DNA of 64,000 nt from Intestinirhabdus alba (GCF_009711095.1 NZ_WMJZ01000023.1:1-64000), one strand, 5' to 3'. Positions 40,774 to 52,498 are shown, counted from the stretch's first letter. The notes: generated from the sequence alone by a model not told the origin. A program made the numbers and translations.

Positions 40774-40804
40774 GGGGGGGGGGCCCGGATAGCGGCTATC
40801 CGGG
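40774..40804 (-). terminator. Hairpin after tsgA next to a G10 run
   Basis: CCCGGATAGC and GCTATCCGGG (40784-40804) form an almost loopless palindrome 8 bp after the tsgA stop, resembling a REP-like stem. It is preceded on the plus strand by ten G residues (40774-40783). There is no U-tract. Confidence 0.45.
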
Positions 40805-40811
40805 CGGCATA

Positions 40812-41993
40812 TTAGCGGGGAAGCGGGGCGCTATGCTGACGATGGCGGGTGACAAAGCCCAGCGCAAAGCACATCACAAAAACGACCGCATACAGGGCGT
40901 TGGCGGTTATCAGCGCCGCCAGCGGGCCGCGGTGGGCGACGATTGGGCCGGTCACCACGAAGGTCAGCATGGTGCCGATCGTGCCGCAGGTCAGCACAAA
41001 ATTTACCAGCTTCGGCGATGCCACCCTGGTCTGCAGCGAGCCAAGGGTAATAATCGAGGTATAAATGGCGCTGGAGAACAGGCCGAGGGTTAAAATAAAC
41101 CACGGCATATGCTCTGGCTCGCCGGTGATGAACAGATACATCAGCAGCGTCGCCATGCCCGCCAGTACGGTAAGAATGCGCTGCAGGTCGAAGAAGCGCA
41201 GAATAACGCTGAACGCCCACATGCCGATCATGTACGACATCCAGAAATCGCTTACCAGATTGCCCGCGTCGCTGAGGCTCATGCCCAGGCTTTTAGCGTA
41301 CTCCGGCACCCAGGAGATAAAGCCCAGTTGGCCGAGGATATAGCACAGCGCCGCGATGGAAAGAAACAGCACGCCGATGCCCCATTTCTCTTTTGCCACC
41401 GGCGCGTCGCTCTGCCGGGCGCGCCTGCCCAGCGCCGGGAAGTTGCAGCCGAAGGTCAGAATAAAGATAGCGAGATAGATCAGGCCAATGCAGGCGTAAA
41501 CCCAGTACCACTCCACGCTGCGCGCCAGCAGGAAGGCGGCGACGATCGGAAAGATCATCCCCGCCATGCTGAAGAAGGAGTCGGTGAACAGCAGACGTGA
41601 ACCGCGCTGACGGCCTTCGTACATCTGGGTGATCAGGAAAGTACCGATCGACATGGTGATGCCGCTGACCAGCCCCAGCACGAACATCGAGGCGGAAAAC
41701 AGAGCGAGGCTGTGGCTGACCATCAGCCCGATGACCGCCAGCACCATCAGGATAAAGCCAAAGCGCAGCTGTGTTTTCAGCGGGATGATTTCCATTAGCC
41801 AGGCGTTGAGAAAAATAGAGATCAGGATCCCGGCGTTCAGAAAGGTGAAGGTGTTGCTCATCGCGGAGACCGGCTGGTGGAAGTATTCCGCGATATTTCC
41901 CATCACCATCCCGGTGACGATGACCAGCGCGCCGGTAAGGGCGTAGGAGAGAAAGCTGATCCAAGTGAGCTTGATGCGATTGATGTTAGTCAT
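40812..41993 (-). CDS. tsgA: TsgA, MFS-type inner membrane transporter
   Basis: 393 residues from ATG 41993 ([17 protein letters not shown]), the E. coli length; a longer frame from 42044 is rejected. Twelve hydrophobic segments of the major facilitator superfamily, with the loop 2-3-type motif replaced by [14 protein letters not shown] and TDSFFSMAG in segment 5. The substrate is unknown; the Salmonella gene was linked to tellurite/selenite or glucose-related phenotypes. Lies upstream of nirB on the same strand. Confidence 0.93.
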   Translation of the reverse strand: MTNINRIKLTWISFLSYALTGALVIVTGMVMGNIAEYFHQPVSAMSNTFTFLNAGILISIFLNAWLMEIIPLKTQLRFGFILMVLAVIGLMVSHSLALFSASMFVLGLVSGITMSIGTFLITQMYEGRQRGSRLLFTDSFFSMAGMIFPIVAAFLLARSVEWYWVYACIGLIYLAIFILTFGCNFPALGRRARQSDAPVAKEKWGIGVLFLSIAALCYILGQLGFISWVPEYAKSLGMSLSDAGNLVSDFWMSYMIGMWAFSVILRFFDLQRILTVLAGMATLLMYLFITGEPEHMPWFILTLGLFSSAIYTSIITLGSLQTRVASPKLVNFVLTCGTIGTMLTFVVTGPIVAHRGPLAALITANALYAVVFVMCFALGFVTRHRQHSAPLPR

Positions 41994-42873
<880 letters not shown>

Positions 42874-43184
42874 CGCTTCTCCGCGCGGGCCACAGCGCCC
42901 GCGCAGCGCCGCCTACCTTATTCTTATCTGAAAACGCCCGGCGCGTTGAGCCGCCGCAGGCTGTCCACGGGAGCGCCCGCACGTAATCTTCCGAAGCACA
43001 GGCTATGACTGGCTATACTCTGTGACTGGAGCGTGACAAAACGACCATGAACCACGCCGCGAGGCGGCGGCCCGTAAGGGCGAGGCTCAGGGAGGTGCCG
43101 GGTCATTCCGTAGCCGCCGCACAGGCGGCCTGATGTTTAACGACGCCATCCTTGTGCAAACAGGGATCTGACGGAGAAGCACCA
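42874..43184. other. ppiA-yhfG intergenic region
   Basis: A 311 bp gap. It holds a hairpin GCGCGGG/CCCGCGC (42883-42904) after ppiA and a GC-rich leader before yhfG with a stem-like AGGCGGCGGCCCG stretch. No gene or known binding site is clear. Confidence 0.45.
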
Positions 43185-43352
43185 GTGAAGAAGCTCACCG
43201 AGAGACAGAAATCCCGCCTGTGGGAACAGCTGCGCAACGCGAATTTCCAGGCCAGTTACCGCCTTGAGGGGATAGATATTCCGCAGGTGACGTTAACCGC
43301 CGAACAGGCGCTGCAGCGCATTGAGACGTTAAGGGGGCGCGATGAGCGATAA
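43185..43352 (+). CDS. yhfG: YhfG, antitoxin of the Fic toxin
   Basis: 55 residues from the GTG at 43185 ([13 protein letters not shown]), the E. coli length; the ATG at 43152 would add 11 unrelated residues. It contains the class I Fic inhibition motif S-x-x-x-E-G as Ser24-Tyr-Arg-Leu-Glu28-Gly29, whose Glu points into the Fic active site and blocks productive ATP binding. The stop overlaps the fic start region by 11 nt, so the two are made together, antitoxin first. Confidence 0.9.
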   Translation: MKKLTERQKSRLWEQLRNANFQASYRLEGIDIPQVTLTAEQALQRIETLRGRDER

Positions 43353-43944
43353 ATATGGCGACGGGCGCGATCCCGGACTCTACGCCGGCCTGAACGTGCT
43401 GCGCAACCGCTTAGGGATTCGCCAGGCCCGGCGGCTTGAGCAGGTGACCCGGGAGCTGACCGCCCTGCGCGCCGCCACGATTGAACTGGGGCCGCAGGTA
43501 CGCGGCCTGCCCTGGCTGTGCGCCATTCACCGCCAGCTCTATCAGGATATTTTTGACTGGGCGGGCCAGCTGCGTGAAATTGATATCTACGAGGGAGAAA
43601 CCCGCTTCTGTCATTTCGCCTATCTCGAAAAAGAGGGCAACGTCCTGATGCAGCGCCTTGAGGAGGAGGGCTACCTGGCCGGATTGCCGAAGGATAAGTT
43701 CGTTGAACGTCTGACCTGGTACTACGGCGAGATTAACGTTCTGCACCCGTTTCGCCTCGGCAATGGGCTGGCGCAGCGCATTTTCTTTGAACAGCTGGCG
43801 ATCCACGCCGGCTATACGCTGGACTGGCGCGAAATTGGCGTAGCGGAGTGGCGGCAGGCCAACCAGAGCGCCGCGATGGGCGATCCGGCGGCCCTTGAGG
43901 CGATATTTCGACAAGCAGTAAGCGAAGCCGGGGAAACGGCGTAA
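43342..43944 (+). CDS. fic: Fic, AMP-transferase toxin-like protein with atypical motif
   Basis: 200 residues, the E. coli length. The Fic motif is [12 protein letters not shown] (135-146). His135 and the final Arg146 are present, but the acidic residue of the usual HxFx(D/E)GNGRxxR is Leu139 and the first Arg is Leu143. Gly55, the position changed in the classical fic-1 filamentation mutant, is wild type. Canonical Fic proteins transfer AMP to Ser, Thr or Tyr of targets. Paired with YhfG just upstream; pabA follows 34 nt later. Activity is doubtful or altered. Confidence 0.93.
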   Translation: MSDKYGDGRDPGLYAGLNVLRNRLGIRQARRLEQVTRELTALRAATIELGPQVRGLPWLCAIHRQLYQDIFDWAGQLREIDIYEGETRFCHFAYLEKEGNVLMQRLEEEGYLAGLPKDKFVERLTWYYGEINVLHPFRLGNGLAQRIFFEQLAIHAGYTLDWREIGVAEWRQANQSAAMGDPAALEAIFRQAVSEAGETA

Positions 43945-43978
43945 AATAGCGCGTTTCTTCCGCTATACCGGAGCCGCG

Positions 43979-44542
43979 ATGATCCTGCTTATCGACAATT
44001 ATGACTCTTTTACCTGGAACCTTTACCAGTACTTTTGCGAGCTGGGCGCGCATGTGCAGGTCAGGCGTAACGATCGGCTAAATCTGGCGCAGATCGAGGC
44101 GCTCGCCCCGCGAAAGATCGTTATCTCCCCCGGCCCCTGCACGCCGGATGAGGCGGGTATTTCGCTGGCGGTGATTAAACAGTATGCCGGTCGACTACCG
44201 ATTCTCGGCGTTTGCCTGGGGCACCAGGCGATAGCCCAGGCGTTCGGGGGGGCGGTGGTTCGCGCCGCCAGGGTGATGCATGGTAAGACCTCGCCGATAA
44301 TTCACGGCGGAAAGGGGGTTTTTCACGCTCTTCGTTCTCCCTTAACGGTTACCCGCTACCATTCGCTGATTGTCGATCCCGCCACGCTGCCCACCTGTTT
44401 TGAGGTGACGGCCTGGAGCGAAGCCGGGGAAATTATGGGGATTCGCCACCGTGAGTGGGATCTGGAAGGGGTGCAGTTTCATCCGGAAAGCATTCTTAGC
44501 GAACAGGGGCACCTGCTGCTGGAGAACTTTCTTCGCCGCTGA
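43979..44542 (+). CDS. pabA: PabA, glutamine amidotransferase of aminodeoxychorismate synthase
   Basis: 187 residues, the E. coli length. Class I glutaminase with oxyanion region [11 protein letters not shown], nucleophile Cys in [10 protein letters not shown] (about Cys79), and the His-x-Glu pair in FHPESIL near the end. It supplies ammonia to PabB for 4-amino-4-deoxychorismate, a folate precursor. In the conserved fic-pabA-argD order. Confidence 0.97.
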   Translation: MILLIDNYDSFTWNLYQYFCELGAHVQVRRNDRLNLAQIEALAPRKIVISPGPCTPDEAGISLAVIKQYAGRLPILGVCLGHQAIAQAFGGAVVRAARVMHGKTSPIIHGGKGVFHALRSPLTVTRYHSLIVDPATLPTCFEVTAWSEAGEIMGIRHREWDLEGVQFHPESILSEQGHLLLENFLRR

Positions 44543-44612
44543 TTTGTAGTTGCCATCGCGTGATTTTTTATGCATATTTCGTGATTATATTTTCACATCT
44601 CTTTCGGCATAA

Positions 44613-45848
<1,236 letters not shown>

Positions 45849-45865
45849 GGGCGTGGCCGGTGTCG

Positions 45866-47950
45866 TTATCCGCTGCCTGGGCCACGCAGCCGTCGGCTGA
45901 GCCAGTTGCCGTGGTGCGGACGCTGACGCCAGGCCACCGACGAGATAGTATGCATGGTGTTGAGATGGCCCAGCACCCGCTGCAGGTGCTGCTCCAGCGT
46001 GCTTAACGGGCCGTGGGACAGCGGTTCAGATGATTCAAGCACGTTACCGGTGCTGCCCGGTCCGTCGTACTCCAGCCGCTGCTGGCAGCGCTGGAGGGCA
46101 ATTTCACAGGATTCCAGATAGCGCTGCGCCAGCTCCGGCGTCAGCATGGTGTGCTCGCGCGCCAGGGTGGTCATGGCGTTAATATGCTCGACGATAAACT
46201 GGCTGTGGGTGACCCACAGCTTCATATCATCCAGATAATTACTGTTAAAGCCCGGCTCCTGCATCGCCTGGTTCAGGGAGTTAAATAGCGTATTGTGCGC
46301 CTGGTTAACCCGCATTCGCTGATACGCCAGCGGAGTGGCCTGCGGGTCGTCGCTGAGGATCAGGCGGATAGCCTGCTGGTCCGCCTCCAGCGCGTCGTGG
46401 GCGTTTTTACGCAGCAGGCCGCTCTGCCACTGGGGCCACAGCCAGACGGTGCCGCCGAAGGCAATCAGGCAACCTATCACTGTATCGACAAAGCGGGGAA
46501 TAATAAACTGCTCGCCGTTGAGGGTCAGCAGCTGCAGGGTATACACGGCGGTCACCGTAAAGCCGACGGTGGCCCAGCCGTAATTTTTACGAATGATCAG
46601 ATAGCTTCCCAGGGTGATTATCAGCATTAGCGCCAGCGTGTAGCCCTGGGGGATATGAAAGTGCAGCGCCACCCCCGCCACCACCAGCCCCGCCAGCGTG
46701 CCCGCCGAACGATGCAGAATGCGCACCCGCGTTGCGCCGTAGCCGTTCTGGGTAACGAACAGAATGGTCATTAAAATCCACCAGGGCTTGGGCAGTTGCA
46801 GAGCGCTGCCCATCAGGCTGGCGATGCTCAGCATTACGCTGATGCGCGCGGCGCTGCGCAGCGCCGGTGATTTAAGCGAGAGATAGCTTTTTAGCGCCGG
46901 CAGCAGCGGCAGCCGACGCTGCTTGTCGGCCATCAGATCGCGGGCGTAAAGCGGTCGCTGGGTGCGCAGGACGCGAGCGATGCGGCTGAAGTGCCAGTAG
47001 CAGAACTGGCCAACCGGATTTTCCGGGTGCTGATTGGCGATCTTTTCCAGCGCGCCGATCTGCTTGCGCATGGAAAAGCGCGTCGGGAGCCGGTGATACA
47101 AAATGTCATCGGCCAGCACGCGCAGGCGAGCGGCGACGGTCCTGGCGTTCCAGCGGATCACCGCTTCGGCGTGGCTGCGTTCTACCAGTTTCTGCACCTC
47201 TTCCGGCTGATGCAGGCTGACGGAGATATGCTCCTGGAGATCCAGCGCCTCCTGAAAGACGCGCAGCATACGCCGGTAGTCGGCGCTGTGGTGCGCCGAG
47301 AGCATATGCATCTGCTGATAGCACTGGGTGATCAGATCGACCGCCTTCTGCTGGCGTACCAGCAGCGGCGGCAGCGCCTTTTCCGGATCGATATGCTGGG
47401 TCAGCAGGCTGTATTTGGCTTCGCAGTAGGCGGCCAGTTCGCGGTACAGCAGGCTAAGGGATTCGCGCAGCGGCTGTTCACGCCACAGCCAGAACCAGAA
47501 CCAGTTGAACAGGCCGTACCACAGGGTGCCCAGCGCGTAGATCAGCAGCGGCTCCCAGACGGGCATGTTGCCCGCCAGGCTCAGGGTGAAGATGGCGGCG
47601 ATCAGCGAGGCGGGCAGCAGCCGGGCGTGCAGCGCGCTCAGTTCGGCGGTGACGCCAAGGATCATCGCCAGCCCGGAGAGGATCAGCGGCAGCGGCACCG
47701 CCTGGGCCAGCAGCAGCTGCACCACCAGGCTACACCCGGCGAACAGCGAAGCACCGATAATTAAACGTTTAAAAAAGCGCTTGTGCGGCGTATCCAGGCC
47801 CGCGATATTGCAGCAGGCGGGAACAAGAGAAAAGAGCAGGCCCAGATGGAGCTGGCCTGCCAGCAGGCCGATAACCACGGGTAAGCACAGCACCAGCGTC
47901 TGGCGTAGTGCGTAGTTGATCTCCGGGTGATAAATCAGCCTGCGCCACAT
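45866..47950 (-). CDS. yhfK: YhfK, FUSC-like inner membrane protein
   Basis: 694 residues. Two membrane blocks of several hydrophobic helices (about 15-160 and 365-510), each followed by a soluble helical domain, the FUSC/YccS arrangement seen in aromatic-acid exporter AaeB relatives. Function unproven. Same place as in E. coli, between argD and crp. Its start lies 45 nt after the crp stop on the same strand, so it may be read through from crp. Confidence 0.9.
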   Translation of the reverse strand: MWRRLIYHPEINYALRQTLVLCLPVVIGLLAGQLHLGLLFSLVPACCNIAGLDTPHKRFFKRLIIGASLFAGCSLVVQLLLAQAVPLPLILSGLAMILGVTAELSALHARLLPASLIAAIFTLSLAGNMPVWEPLLIYALGTLWYGLFNWFWFWLWREQPLRESLSLLYRELAAYCEAKYSLLTQHIDPEKALPPLLVRQQKAVDLITQCYQQMHMLSAHHSADYRRMLRVFQEALDLQEHISVSLHQPEEVQKLVERSHAEAVIRWNARTVAARLRVLADDILYHRLPTRFSMRKQIGALEKIANQHPENPVGQFCYWHFSRIARVLRTQRPLYARDLMADKQRRLPLLPALKSYLSLKSPALRSAARISVMLSIASLMGSALQLPKPWWILMTILFVTQNGYGATRVRILHRSAGTLAGLVVAGVALHFHIPQGYTLALMLIITLGSYLIIRKNYGWATVGFTVTAVYTLQLLTLNGEQFIIPRFVDTVIGCLIAFGGTVWLWPQWQSGLLRKNAHDALEADQQAIRLILSDDPQATPLAYQRMRVNQAHNTLFNSLNQAMQEPGFNSNYLDDMKLWVTHSQFIVEHINAMTTLAREHTMLTPELAQRYLESCEIALQRCQQRLEYDGPGSTGNVLESSEPLSHGPLSTLEQHLQRVLGHLNTMHTISSVAWRQRPHHGNWLSRRLRGPGSG

Positions 47951-47995
47951 CGGTGAGATAAAACGGCACGCCGGACGGCGCGCCGCTCCGATGGT

Positions 47996-48628
47996 TTAAC
48001 GGGTGCCGTAAACGACGATGGTCTTACCGTGCGCGGAGATCAGGTTTTGATCCTCGAGCATTTTCAGAATACGGCCTACGGTTTCGCGGGAGCAGCCCAC
48101 GATCTGACCAATCTCCTGGCGGGTAATTTTAATCTGCATTCCGTCCGGGTGGGTCATGGCATCGGGCTGTTTCGCCAGGTTCAGCAGCGTCTGGGCGATG
48201 CGGCCGGTAACGTCGAGGAAAGCGAGGTTGCCGACCTTTTCCGAGGTCACCTGCAGGCGACGCGCCATCTGGGAGGAGAGGCGCATCAGAATATCCGGGT
48301 TCACCTGGATCAATTGACGGAATTTTTTGTAGGAGATTTCAGCCACTTCGCAGGCCGTTTTCGCCCGAACCCAGGCGCTGCGCTCCTGGCCCTCTTCGAA
48401 CAGGCCCAGTTCGCCAATAAAATCGCCCTGATTCAGATAAGAAAGGATCATCTCTTTCCCTTCTTCGTCTTTGATCAGCACTGCCACTGAGCCTTTAACG
48501 ATGTAATACAACGTTTCCGCTTTTTCACCCTGGTGAATCAGCGTGCTCTTTGACGGGTACTTATGAATATGGCAATGAGACAAGAACCATTCGAGAGTCG
48601 GGTCTGTTTGCGGTTTGCCAAGCACCAT
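47996..48628 (-). CDS. crp: CRP, cAMP receptor protein
   Basis: 210 residues, the E. coli length. The cAMP-binding beta-barrel has [15 protein letters not shown] (about 72-87), the dimer helix [13 protein letters not shown], and the HTH recognition helix [13 protein letters not shown] (about 179-191). From memory the protein differs from E. coli at one place, Ser instead of Ala in the dimer helix (residue 119 counting Met). It controls many catabolic operons and probably pckA, ppiA and itself here. A CRP-like site is at 48748-48763. Confidence 0.98.
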   Translation of the reverse strand: MVLGKPQTDPTLEWFLSHCHIHKYPSKSTLIHQGEKAETLYYIVKGSVAVLIKDEEGKEMILSYLNQGDFIGELGLFEEGQERSAWVRAKTACEVAEISYKKFRQLIQVNPDILMRLSSQMARRLQVTSEKVGNLAFLDVTGRIAQTLLNLAKQPDAMTHPDGMQIKITRQEIGQIVGCSRETVGRILKMLEDQNLISAHGKTIVVYGTR

Positions 48629-48932
48629 GCGCGGTTATCCTCTGTTATAAGCTGTCTCCGAAGCAAATACGACGTGGCTCCGGGGTTGCAAAAATATGCT
48701 TCCCGCTACCTGGGAAGGGGCTGTCAAAAAAGCGCTGCAGCCTGTAATGTGATCTCCTCTGCATATAGGCAGAACGTCAATATATTACCGTAGCTTCCCG
48801 ATTGTTTTAGCATAGCTTTTGCCGTGTGTCTCCTGGTGTCTCGCTTCAGCATGACGCAGGTCGCCTTCCGTTGCGAGATTTAACGCAGGCGCGTAATCTG
48901 TCGGGAAAAATGCAACACTGGAGTGACAAAAT
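48629..48932. promoter_or_regulatory. crp-yhfA divergent control region
   Basis: This 304 bp region holds the long crp leader, whose sequence around CCCAGGTAGCGGGAAGC is a hairpin (arms CTTCCCGCTACC and GGGAAG-type) known from E. coli. A CRP-like site TGTGATCTCCTCTGCA at 48748-48763 corresponds to the autoregulatory site TGTGACGTCCTTTGCA of E. coli crp. yhfA is divergent, with its start at 48933. Confidence 0.6.
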
Positions 48933-49337
48933 ATGCAAGCGCGCGTTAAGTGGGTTGAGGGGTTAACCTTCCTTGGGGAGTCCGCTTCCGGACATCAGAT
49001 CATGATGGACGGTAACTCCGGCGACAAGGCACCCAGCCCGATGGAAATGGTGCTGATGGCCGCCGGCGGCTGTAGCGCCATCGACGTCGTTTCTATTCTG
49101 CAAAAGGGCCGCCAGTCGGTGACCAACTGCGAGGTAAAGCTGACCTCCGAGCGCCGCGAGGAAGCGCCCCGGCTGTTTACCCATATCAACCTGCACTTTG
49201 TGGTCACCGGTCGCGATCTGAAGGACGCCGCCGTGGCGCGCGCGGTCGATCTGTCGGCGGAGAAGTATTGCTCCGTGGCGCTGATGCTGGAAAAAGCGGT
49301 AAACATTACCCACTCGTATGAAGTTATCGTCGCCTAG
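48933..49337 (+). CDS. yhfA: YhfA, OsmC-family protein
   Basis: 134 residues, the E. coli length. OsmC/Ohr fold with the two conserved cysteines in AAGGCSAIDVVSIL and EKYCSVALML. OsmC-type proteins reduce organic hydroperoxides, but YhfA belongs to a branch of unproven function. Divergent from crp, convergent with prkB; a small hairpin (49346-49368) lies between them. Confidence 0.93.
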   Translation: MQARVKWVEGLTFLGESASGHQIMMDGNSGDKAPSPMEMVLMAAGGCSAIDVVSILQKGRQSVTNCEVKLTSERREEAPRLFTHINLHFVVTGRDLKDAAVARAVDLSAEKYCSVALMLEKAVNITHSYEVIVA

Positions 49338-49368
49338 ACGTTGCCGGACGGCGCTGAAACCGCCGTCC

Positions 49369-50238
49369 TTAGCCGATCTGTTTTCCTTCCATTAGCCGCT
49401 GCACCAGCGGCAGCATGATCAGCTCCATCGCCAGACCCATCTTGCCCCCCGGCACCACTAATGTATTGATGTGGGAAATGAATGAACCTTGTAACATCGC
49501 CAGCAGCCAGGGGTAGTCGATGCCTTCCAGATTGCGGAAGTGGATCACCACAAAACTTTCGTCCAGCGAGGGAATGCCTCTGGCGGCGAACGGGTTGGAC
49601 GTATCCACGGTCGGCACGCGCTGAAAGTTAATATGGGTCCGGGAGAACTGCGGGGTAATAAAGTTAATGTAGTCGTCCATTGAGCGAACCACGGAGTCCA
49701 TTACCGCCTCCCGGGAGTGGCCGCGCTCGCTGGTATCGCGGGTAAGCTTCTGGATCCACTCAAGGTTGACGATGGGCACCACCCCCACCAGCAGATCGAC
49801 ATGGCGCGCCACGTCGTGCTGCGGCGTGACAACGCCGCCGTGCAGCCCCTCGTAAAACAGCACGTCGGTGGGCTCCGGCAGCGGCTGCCACGGGGTAAAG
49901 GTGCCGGGTACCTGGTTCCACGGCACCGCTTCATCATAGGTGTGCAGATATTTTCGCGCCTGGCCCCTGCCGCTCTGGCCGTAGCCGGCGAAGGTTTGCT
50001 CCAGCAGGCCGAAGTCGTTGGCCTCGGGGCCAAAGTAGCTGATATGCCGCCCGGCGTCGCGCGCTTTGCGGATCGCCATATCCATCTCCGGACGGGTATA
50101 GCGGTGAAAGCTGTCGCCTTCCACTTCCGCCGCGCGCAGGCCCAGCTGGGCGAAAATCTTACGAAACGCGAGGCTGGTGGTGGTGGTTCCCGCGCCGCTG
50201 GAACCTGTTACCGCAATTACCGGATGTCTGGCGGACAT
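49369..50238 (-). CDS. prkB: PrkB, phosphoribulokinase-like P-loop kinase
   Basis: 289 residues from ATG 50238 (MSARHPVIAVTG); the frame extends upstream to 50325 but those 29 residues are not conserved. P-loop GSSGAGTTTTS (about 11-21), DSFHRYTRPEMD, and FYEGLHGGVV. It is homologous to Calvin-cycle phosphoribulokinase, but enterobacteria lack RuBisCO and its true substrate is unknown. It lies with yheU and yheT on one strand (yheT-yheU-prkB). Confidence 0.93.
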   Translation of the reverse strand: MSARHPVIAVTGSSGAGTTTTSLAFRKIFAQLGLRAAEVEGDSFHRYTRPEMDMAIRKARDAGRHISYFGPEANDFGLLEQTFAGYGQSGRGQARKYLHTYDEAVPWNQVPGTFTPWQPLPEPTDVLFYEGLHGGVVTPQHDVARHVDLLVGVVPIVNLEWIQKLTRDTSERGHSREAVMDSVVRSMDDYINFITPQFSRTHINFQRVPTVDTSNPFAARGIPSLDESFVVIHFRNLEGIDYPWLLAMLQGSFISHINTLVVPGGKMGLAMELIMLPLVQRLMEGKQIG

Positions 50239-50267
50239 AGCAACTCCTGGCTGGAAAGTGGTAGAGA

Positions 50268-50486
50268 TCAGACGTGAAGCTGGCCGCGCGGCATAATATT
50301 GATCGTCTCGTGCAGTTCGGACCACACCAGCACAACATCGCCGCTTTTCAGCTGCCGCTTGACGTCGGCAACCTTCTGTACAAGCGTTCGTTCATGCTCA
50401 CCATAATCGGTGCCTTCACGCAATACAAAGCTTTCAATCAGGTTGTCGAGCGTCTCCGGGGCCAGCTCCTGCCAGGGAATAATCAT
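50268..50486 (-). CDS. yheU: YheU, small conserved protein
   Basis: 72 residues from ATG 50486 ([13 protein letters not shown]), the E. coli length. UPF0270 family, with no known function. No membrane or signal segment. Its start overlaps the yheT stop by four bases (ATGA-type), so it is probably translated with yheT. Confidence 0.92.
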   Translation of the reverse strand: MIIPWQELAPETLDNLIESFVLREGTDYGEHERTLVQKVADVKRQLKSGDVVLVWSELHETINIMPRGQLHV

Positions 50487-51505
50487 TTTACACCGTCCAG
50501 ATAGGGGGTTAACCAGTCGGGGATCCGCCTCTCCAGCCACATCTGCGGCCGTCGCAGCGTACCGCCGACGAAGCCAACGTGGCCGCCGCGTTCGGTCAGC
50601 TGGTAGTGCACGTTGGCGGGAAGCTGATCCTGGGCCGGAATCGAGTGATGATCCATAAAAGGATCGTCTTTAGCATGGATGATCAGCGTCGGTTTGGCGA
50701 TCCTGCCGAGCAGCGGCATGGCGCTGCACTGGCGGTAGTAGTCAATAGCGTCGGCGAAACCGTGAATGCGGGCGGTGATCAGATCGTCAAATTCGCGGAT
50801 ACGCCGCACGCGCCGGAGCTGCTGCAGGCTGACAGGCAGGGTATCCGGCCAGGCCTTCAGCTTGCGGGCGGCGTTGGCCTTCAGCAGATTAAGCAGGTAG
50901 CGCTGATAGATCCGCGAGAACCCCTTATCCATGTGATAGCTGCACTGCTCCAGCATAAAGGGGGCGGAAACAATAACCGCCGCGTCGACGGGCGTCTCCT
51001 TGCCCTCCTGGGCCAGCAAACAGGCCAGCATATTGCCGCCGAGCGAATAGCCGACCGCCGCGGTTGGCGCGACCCCCCAGGTCCGCCGCAGCCAGTGCAG
51101 AAACCAGCTGCCGTCTCCGGTTTCCCCGGAGTGATAGATCCGCTTCTGGCGGTTTGGCTCGCCGCTGCAGCCGCGAAAATGCATCACCACTCCGAGCCAG
51201 CCGCGCGCCTTTGCCGCGTGGATCAGGCCGTGAACATAGGGGCTGCGCAGGCTGCCTTCCAGCCCGTGAAAAACCACCAGCCGTGGCTTATGCCGGGCCT
51301 GCTGTGGATCTTCGCTCCAGGCCAGATCGACAAAATCATCATCGGGTAACTCCAGGCGCTGCCAGTGGGCCTTAAACTTCACCCGGCGGCGGAGCAGCCG
51401 CGGCAGCATCGTTTGCAGATGGCGATTAGCAAACCCGCGCAGGGGGCGAAACTCGTGCGAATCGTGGGCCGGCGGGGCTATTTCTGTGGGGGTAATCTCA
51501 GGCAT
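50483..51505 (-). CDS. yheT: YheT, alpha/beta hydrolase
   Basis: 340 residues from ATG 51505 ([12 protein letters not shown]), the E. coli length; a start at 51535 is possible but less likely. Nucleophile elbow GYSLGGN (about Ser143), Asp in AKDDPFMDH and the His in RGGHVGF complete a catalytic triad. Member of the YheT/ABHD1-3 group; substrate unknown. Yhe genes are adjacent to yheS in E. coli, but here 11.5 kb of other genes intervene. Confidence 0.93.
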   Translation of the reverse strand: MPEITPTEIAPPAHDSHEFRPLRGFANRHLQTMLPRLLRRRVKFKAHWQRLELPDDDFVDLAWSEDPQQARHKPRLVVFHGLEGSLRSPYVHGLIHAAKARGWLGVVMHFRGCSGEPNRQKRIYHSGETGDGSWFLHWLRRTWGVAPTAAVGYSLGGNMLACLLAQEGKETPVDAAVIVSAPFMLEQCSYHMDKGFSRIYQRYLLNLLKANAARKLKAWPDTLPVSLQQLRRVRRIREFDDLITARIHGFADAIDYYRQCSAMPLLGRIAKPTLIIHAKDDPFMDHHSIPAQDQLPANVHYQLTERGGHVGFVGGTLRRPQMWLERRIPDWLTPYLDGVK

Positions 51506-51586
51506 AGTTCCAGGATAATAAGCGGACAAGAACAAATACTATACCGCGCGACGCGGGCGCAGGTTAGCCAATATCGGACTTTACCG

Positions 51587-52306
51587 CTAATCGGCCAGCA
51601 GGTTGCGTGAAAAAAGGTGAATGTCGACGCCGGGCTTGCGCCGCCACAGCCGGGCCTTGCGCGCGCCGGTCGCCAGGCTTTCGCCGGTCTCTTCAAACAT
51701 GCCCGAAGCCTCAAAACGGCGAATCAGGCTTTTACGCTGGATAGGCTGGCCGAGAACAATTTCGGTCGCCTCCTGCAGCTGTCCGTGGGTAAAGGTGTCC
51801 GGCAGGCAGTAGACGGGCAGTAGTGAATACATCGTCTTTTGCCGCAGCCGGCGCAGGGCGGCGGCAACGATCTCGCCGTGATCGAAGGCGAGCGGGTAGT
51901 CGCCCAGCGCTCCCACCGGCACCCAGCGGGCGTCGCTGACGCTGGTGATGCGCGGCTGGCAGTCTGCCCAGGCAATAAGGGCAAACCAGGCGACGGTCAG
52001 GCTCCAGCCGCGCGGGTCGCGATCCGGTCCGGAAAAGGTGTCCAGCTGCTCCAGCCAGGCGGGGGAGATCCCGGTTTTTTCCGTCAGTTTGCGTAGCGCG
52101 GTGGCGCGGGTGGAGTCGTCGTGGGCCATATCGATAAAGCCGCCCGGCAGCCCCCAGCGCCCTTCCTGGGGCGGCTGCGCCCGCTCAACCAGCAGTACGC
52201 AGAGCGCCTGCTGGTGCAGGGTGAACAGCACGCTGTCTACGGTGACCAGCGGCGCAGGAAAGCGGCTGGCGTCGTACTGCTTCAGATAGGCGGCTTCGGT
52301 AGTCAT
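51587..52306 (-). CDS. NrtR-type Nudix-fold transcriptional regulator of NAD metabolism
   Basis: 239 residues. An N-terminal Nudix domain (1-145) is fused to a C-terminal winged-helix domain (about 155-235), the NrtR architecture. The Nudix box (G56 to I80) is degenerate: the catalytic RE is Arg72-Lys73 and the EE is Glu76-Lys77, with two extra residues before them, so it is likely a ligand sensor (ADP-ribose in known NrtRs) without hydrolase activity. It is divergent from a PRPP synthetase-NAMPT pair with a palindromic operator between them. I infer that it represses that pair. Confidence 0.87.
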   Translation of the reverse strand: MTTEAAYLKQYDASRFPAPLVTVDSVLFTLHQQALCVLLVERAQPPQEGRWGLPGGFIDMAHDDSTRATALRKLTEKTGISPAWLEQLDTFSGPDRDPRGWSLTVAWFALIAWADCQPRITSVSDARWVPVGALGDYPLAFDHGEIVAAALRRLRQKTMYSLLPVYCLPDTFTHGQLQEATEIVLGQPIQRKSLIRRFEASGMFEETGESLATGARKARLWRRKPGVDIHLFSRNLLAD

Positions 52307-52498
52307 AGGCTTCTCGCAGAGAATCGGAACGTTGCACAGTGTACCAGTCCGTGAGGGGGCGGCAAGTGGCGTTTTTTCATCAATATAATTAAAGGATTAG
52401 CTTATGTTGATAAAAAAGCATCATTTTGCTTGCCAATTTAGTGTCACAAGGACATTATTAATTGTGTCTCATAGACACAATTAAAGGCAGGAGGACCC
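52307..52498. promoter_or_regulatory. Divergent control region of the NAD-salvage unit with two NrtR-type operators
   Basis: Operator 1, 52458-52484: TTAATTGTGTCT and AGACACAATTAA are perfect 12 bp arms around CAT. Its core is TGTC-N5-GACA. Operator 2, 52442-52454: TGTCACAAGGACA has the same TGTC-N5-GACA core with weaker flanks, centred 23 bp from operator 1. A -35-like TTGCCA (52430-52435) and a -10-like CATTAT (52453-52458), 17 bp apart, place operator 2 in the spacer and operator 1 at the start of transcription. The ribosome site GCAGGAGG follows at 52487-52494. Confidence 0.75.

Noticed and set aside
43152-43184. Upstream ATG start for YhfG
   Set aside because: Adds 11 residues not seen in E. 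coli; the GTG at 43185 gives the conserved length and is preceded by GGAGAAG.
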